Shown piece by piece: positions 41,773 to 43,696 of a stretch of DNA of 43,696 nt. The stretch comes from Falsiroseomonas algicola. Its GTDB lineage: Bacteria; Pseudomonadota; Alphaproteobacteria; Acetobacterales; Acetobacteraceae. A model generated the notes under the pieces. That model was not told the origin of the DNA, ran no database searches, and was given only the letters and a program-made list of their open reading frames with translations. Numbering within the stretch: the first letter of the stretch is position 1; each line of letters starts with the position of its first letter. Made by a program: the position numbers and the translations under genes. The stretch lies in the NCBI RefSeq assembly GCF_011040385.1, contig NZ_JAAIKB010000026.1:1-43696 (forward strand), given 5' to 3'.

Positions 41773-43359
41773 ATGCCCGCGCCGGACAGCACCGCCGACG
41801 ACCTCGCCGCCCTGCAGGCGGCGCTTGCGGCCGAGCGCCTGGCACGACAGGAGGCCGAGGCGCGGGCGACCGGCGCCGAGGCCATGGTGGCGCACCTCAA
41901 GCTGCTCATCGCCAAGCTCAAGCATGACAAGTTCGGCGCCTCCTCCGAACGCGGGCGCAAGCTGATCGACCAGCTTGAGCTGGAACTCGGCGAGCTCGTC
42001 GCCGCCGCCAGCGAGGATGCCGCCAAGGCCGAGGCCGCCGCGGGCAAGGATAAGCCGTCCACCGGCACGTCACCACGCCGGCATCCAGTCCGCACTTCGC
42101 TGCCGGAGCACCTGCCGCGCGAGCGCGTGGTGATCGCCGCGCCCTCCGCCTGCCCGTGCTGCGGCGGCAAGCTCTCCAAGCTTGGCGAGGACATCACCGA
42201 GACGCTCGAGGTTGTGCCGCGGCAGTGGAAGGTCATCCAGACCGTCCGCGAGAAGTTCTCCTGCCGGTCCTGCGAGACCATCACCCAGCCGCCCGCGCCG
42301 TTCCACCCGATCGCGCGTGGCCGCGCCGGTCCCCAGCTGCTGGCGATGATACTGGAGGCCAAGTTCGGCCAGCACCTGCCGCTGAACCGCCTCTGCGAAA
42401 CCTACGCCCGCGAGGGGATCGAACTCAGCGTCTCCACCGTCGCAGACTGGGTCGGCGCCTGCACCGCCGGCCTGGCGCCGATTATGGCGCTGATCGACGC
42501 CCATGTCCTCGCCGCCGCGCGGCTGCACGGCGACCACACCACGGTGCCCGTGCTGGCCCGCGGCCGCACCATCGTCGGCCGGGTCTGGACCTATGTCCGC
42601 GACGACCGGCCCTTTGCCGGGCCGGCACCGCCCGCGGCGACCTTCCGCTACTCCCGCGACCGCACCGGTGAGCATCCGCAGCGGCACCTCGCCGGCTACG
42701 CGGGCATCCTGCAGGCCGATGCCTATGCCGGGTTCAACGAGCTCTACGCGCCCGACCGAAAGCCAGGCCCGATCACCGAGGCCGCCTGCTGGGCGCATGG
42801 AAGGCGCAAGCTGTTCAAGCTCGCCGAGGTCGCCCGCGCCCCGCTGGCCGCCGAGGCGGTCCGGCGCATCGACGCCATCTTCGCGGCAGAACGCGCCATC
42901 AACGGCATACCCGCCGAACAGCGCCTTGCCGTGCGGCAGCAGCAAATCGCACCCCTCGTCACCGACCTCGAGACCTGGATGCGCGAACAGCGCGCCCGCA
43001 TGTCCCGCCACGCCGAGGTGGCCAAGGCGATGGACTACATGCTGACCCGCTGGGACGCCTTCAGCCGCTTCCTCCACGACGGGAAGATCTGCCTGACGAA
43101 CAACGCAGCCGAGCGACAGCTCCGTGGCGTAGCCCTTGGCCGGAAGGCATGGATGTTCGCCGGCTCCGATCGCGGCGGCGAACGTGCCGCGGCGATGTAT
43201 TCGCTCATCGCCACCGCCAAGCTGAACGACGTCGATCCCCGCGCCTGGCTCGCCGATGTGCTGGCCCGCATCGCCGACCACCCGGCGTCGCGCCTGCACG
43301 AACTGCTGCCCTGGAACTGGAAGGCAGCGCAGGCCAGACCCGCCGCCGAAGCCGCCTGA
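41773..43359 (+). CDS. tnpC: IS66 family transposase TnpC
   Basis: The 528-residue DDE transposase has an N-terminal coiled-coil ([20 protein letters not shown]) with [16 protein letters not shown], a zinc-binding region ([30 protein letters not shown]) and the catalytic core: [11 protein letters not shown] (first Asp), [13 protein letters not shown] (second Asp) and [20 protein letters not shown] (Glu). All residues are present, so it should be active. A GTG three bases upstream is an alternative start. Confidence 0.95.
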   Translation: MPAPDSTADDLAALQAALAAERLARQEAEARATGAEAMVAHLKLLIAKLKHDKFGASSERGRKLIDQLELELGELVAAASEDAAKAEAAAGKDKPSTGTSPRRHPVRTSLPEHLPRERVVIAAPSACPCCGGKLSKLGEDITETLEVVPRQWKVIQTVREKFSCRSCETITQPPAPFHPIARGRAGPQLLAMILEAKFGQHLPLNRLCETYAREGIELSVSTVADWVGACTAGLAPIMALIDAHVLAAARLHGDHTTVPVLARGRTIVGRVWTYVRDDRPFAGPAPPAATFRYSRDRTGEHPQRHLAGYAGILQADAYAGFNELYAPDRKPGPITEAACWAHGRRKLFKLAEVARAPLAAEAVRRIDAIFAAERAINGIPAEQRLAVRQQQIAPLVTDLETWMREQRARMSRHAEVAKAMDYMLTRWDAFSRFLHDGKICLTNNAAERQLRGVALGRKAWMFAGSDRGGERAAAMYSLIATAKLNDVDPRAWLADVLARIADHPASRLHELLPWNWKAAQARPAAEAA

Positions 43360-43361
43360 CC

Positions 43362-43568
43362 GTGGCCGCCCCAGGCGTCGTCTTCACCATCGCCCGCGCC
43401 GCCGAGATGCTCGGCGAGACCGTTGATCTCCTCGACGAGATTGCCGACCAACTCGAGCCCGAGGACGGCTGCCTCTGGATCTACGACACCAACGAGCACG
43501 CCACCCTGGGCTTCACCGAGCGCGGCATCGAAAGCCTCAAGGAACTAATCGCCGATCAGAAGCGGTGA
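43362..43568 (+). CDS. Small accessory protein carried in IS66
   Basis: The 68-residue frame starts from GTG 43362, two bases after the tnpC stop. It includes FTIARAAEMLGETVDLLDEI, DQLEPEDGCLWIYDTNEH and FTERGIESLKELIADQ; it is acidic and helical. It lies inside the element before the right end and is a recurring extra gene of some alphaproteobacterial IS66 elements, as far as I recall. Function unknown. Confidence 0.72.
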   Translation: MAAPGVVFTIARAAEMLGETVDLLDEIADQLEPEDGCLWIYDTNEHATLGFTERGIESLKELIADQKR

Positions 43569-43620
43569 CCAGCCACCTCGTACCAGTGCTCAGCACCCGC
43601 GGCCTTGGCCGGATGGATAC

Positions 43621-43628
43621 CGCTCGGC
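43621..43628. repeat. Right 8-bp target-site duplication of IS66 (CGCTCGGC)
   Basis: Identical to 40853-40860 and directly after the element's terminal GGATGGATAC. Confidence 0.92.
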
Positions 43629-43696
43629 CACCAAGCGCTCCAGCTCGCGCACCACCCGCGCGCCGCTGATCGAGGTGTCCACCACCGTCGCCAGCG
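43629..43696 (-). pseudogene. IS3-family transposase (OrfB), upstream part of the interrupted gene
   Basis: On the minus strand this reads LATVVDTSISGARVVRELERLVA, the segment that precedes the SDNGTEL motif in IS3 OrfB. It continues beyond the window edge. Together with 40435-40860 it forms one gene once the IS66 element and one target copy are removed. Confidence 0.85.

Larger units (their letters stand above)
40861..43620 (+). mobile_element. Complete IS66-family element (2760 bp)
   Basis: The ends are imperfect inverted repeats starting GTAT: GTATTCCTCCGGTGAGGGCC on the left, and on the right (complement) GTATCCATCCGGCCAAGGCC. An exact 8-bp direct duplication flanks it, as expected for IS66. 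It encodes tnpA, tnpB, tnpC and a small fourth frame, all on the plus strand, with intact frames, so it is probably mobile. It is inserted inside an IS3 OrfB gene on the opposite strand. Confidence 0.93.

Noticed and set aside
40435-41925. Minus-strand 496-codon frame as one protein
   Set aside because: Only the last 142 codons are transposase (IS3 OrfB); the rest runs antisense through IS66 tnpA, tnpB and tnpC.
1-43696. CRISPR arrays, rRNA operons, complete tRNAs
   Set aside because: No regularly spaced direct repeats, conserved rRNA segments or full cloverleaf candidates were seen on reading both strands; a tRNAscan or Infernal run would settle this.

Overview
The window is GC-rich (roughly 65-70% by eye) and looks like the chromosome of an alphaproteobacterium, most likely Acetobacteraceae of the Roseomonas type. 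The signs are codon use, several Bug-type (tripartite tricarboxylate transporter) solute-binding proteins, FixJ/FixL-like two-component genes, and recombinases accompanied by DUF2924 and DUF3489 proteins. No rRNA, tRNA or CRISPR array was recognised.

Layout. (1) 1-1620: fragments of three unrelated insertion sequences (IS5, IS5/IS4-like, IS256). (2) 1854-4509: a small catabolic cluster of a TIM-barrel sugar isomerase, a maleate isomerase/Asp-Glu racemase-like enzyme and a Bug binding protein. (3) 4752-7082: a dispersed repeat with a conserved 58-codon gene, a CPA1 cation/proton antiporter, and a second, gene-less repeat copy. A third copy with the same small gene lies at 39685-40188. (4) 7328-11923: an AT-richer accessory island. 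It holds a thymidylate-synthase-fold enzyme with an Asn-to-Asp change that predicts dCMP specificity, translationally coupled to a protein resembling the alpha-glutamyl/putrescinyl-thymine pyrophosphorylase (aGPT-Pplase) clade-3 family. Next to them are a RelE/HigB-like toxin with an HTH-ImmA/IrrE antitoxin-protease and a chimeric remnant of a type III restriction-modification system. This is the best candidate here for an undescribed nucleotide or DNA modification/defence system.

(5) 11937-27012: a phage-derived mobile region. Two serine-recombinase operons (DUF2924-recombinase with HTH accessory proteins, and DUF3489-resolvase) flank a plus-strand module: unknown gene, excisionase-like HTH, primase-helicase, ParB-methyltransferase, small and large terminase. 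The module ends in a perfect 17-bp inverted repeat. It has replication and packaging genes but no portal, capsid or tail genes. (6) 27234-30901: two paralogous histidine kinase/response regulator pairs in one minus-strand operon. (7) 31095-35605: AraC regulator, second Bug protein, and a divergent winged-helix/STAND-ATPase regulator. (8) 35522-39571: membrane protein, fasciclin protein, shortened OYE-like protein, SDR dehydrogenase and alpha/beta hydrolase. (9) 40435-43696: an IS3 transposase gene split by a complete 2760-bp IS66 element with an exact 8-bp target duplication.

The island and the phage-like region appear to be successive insertions into an otherwise ordinary metabolic and regulatory chromosome. 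Family assignments come from reading motifs; no database search was run.
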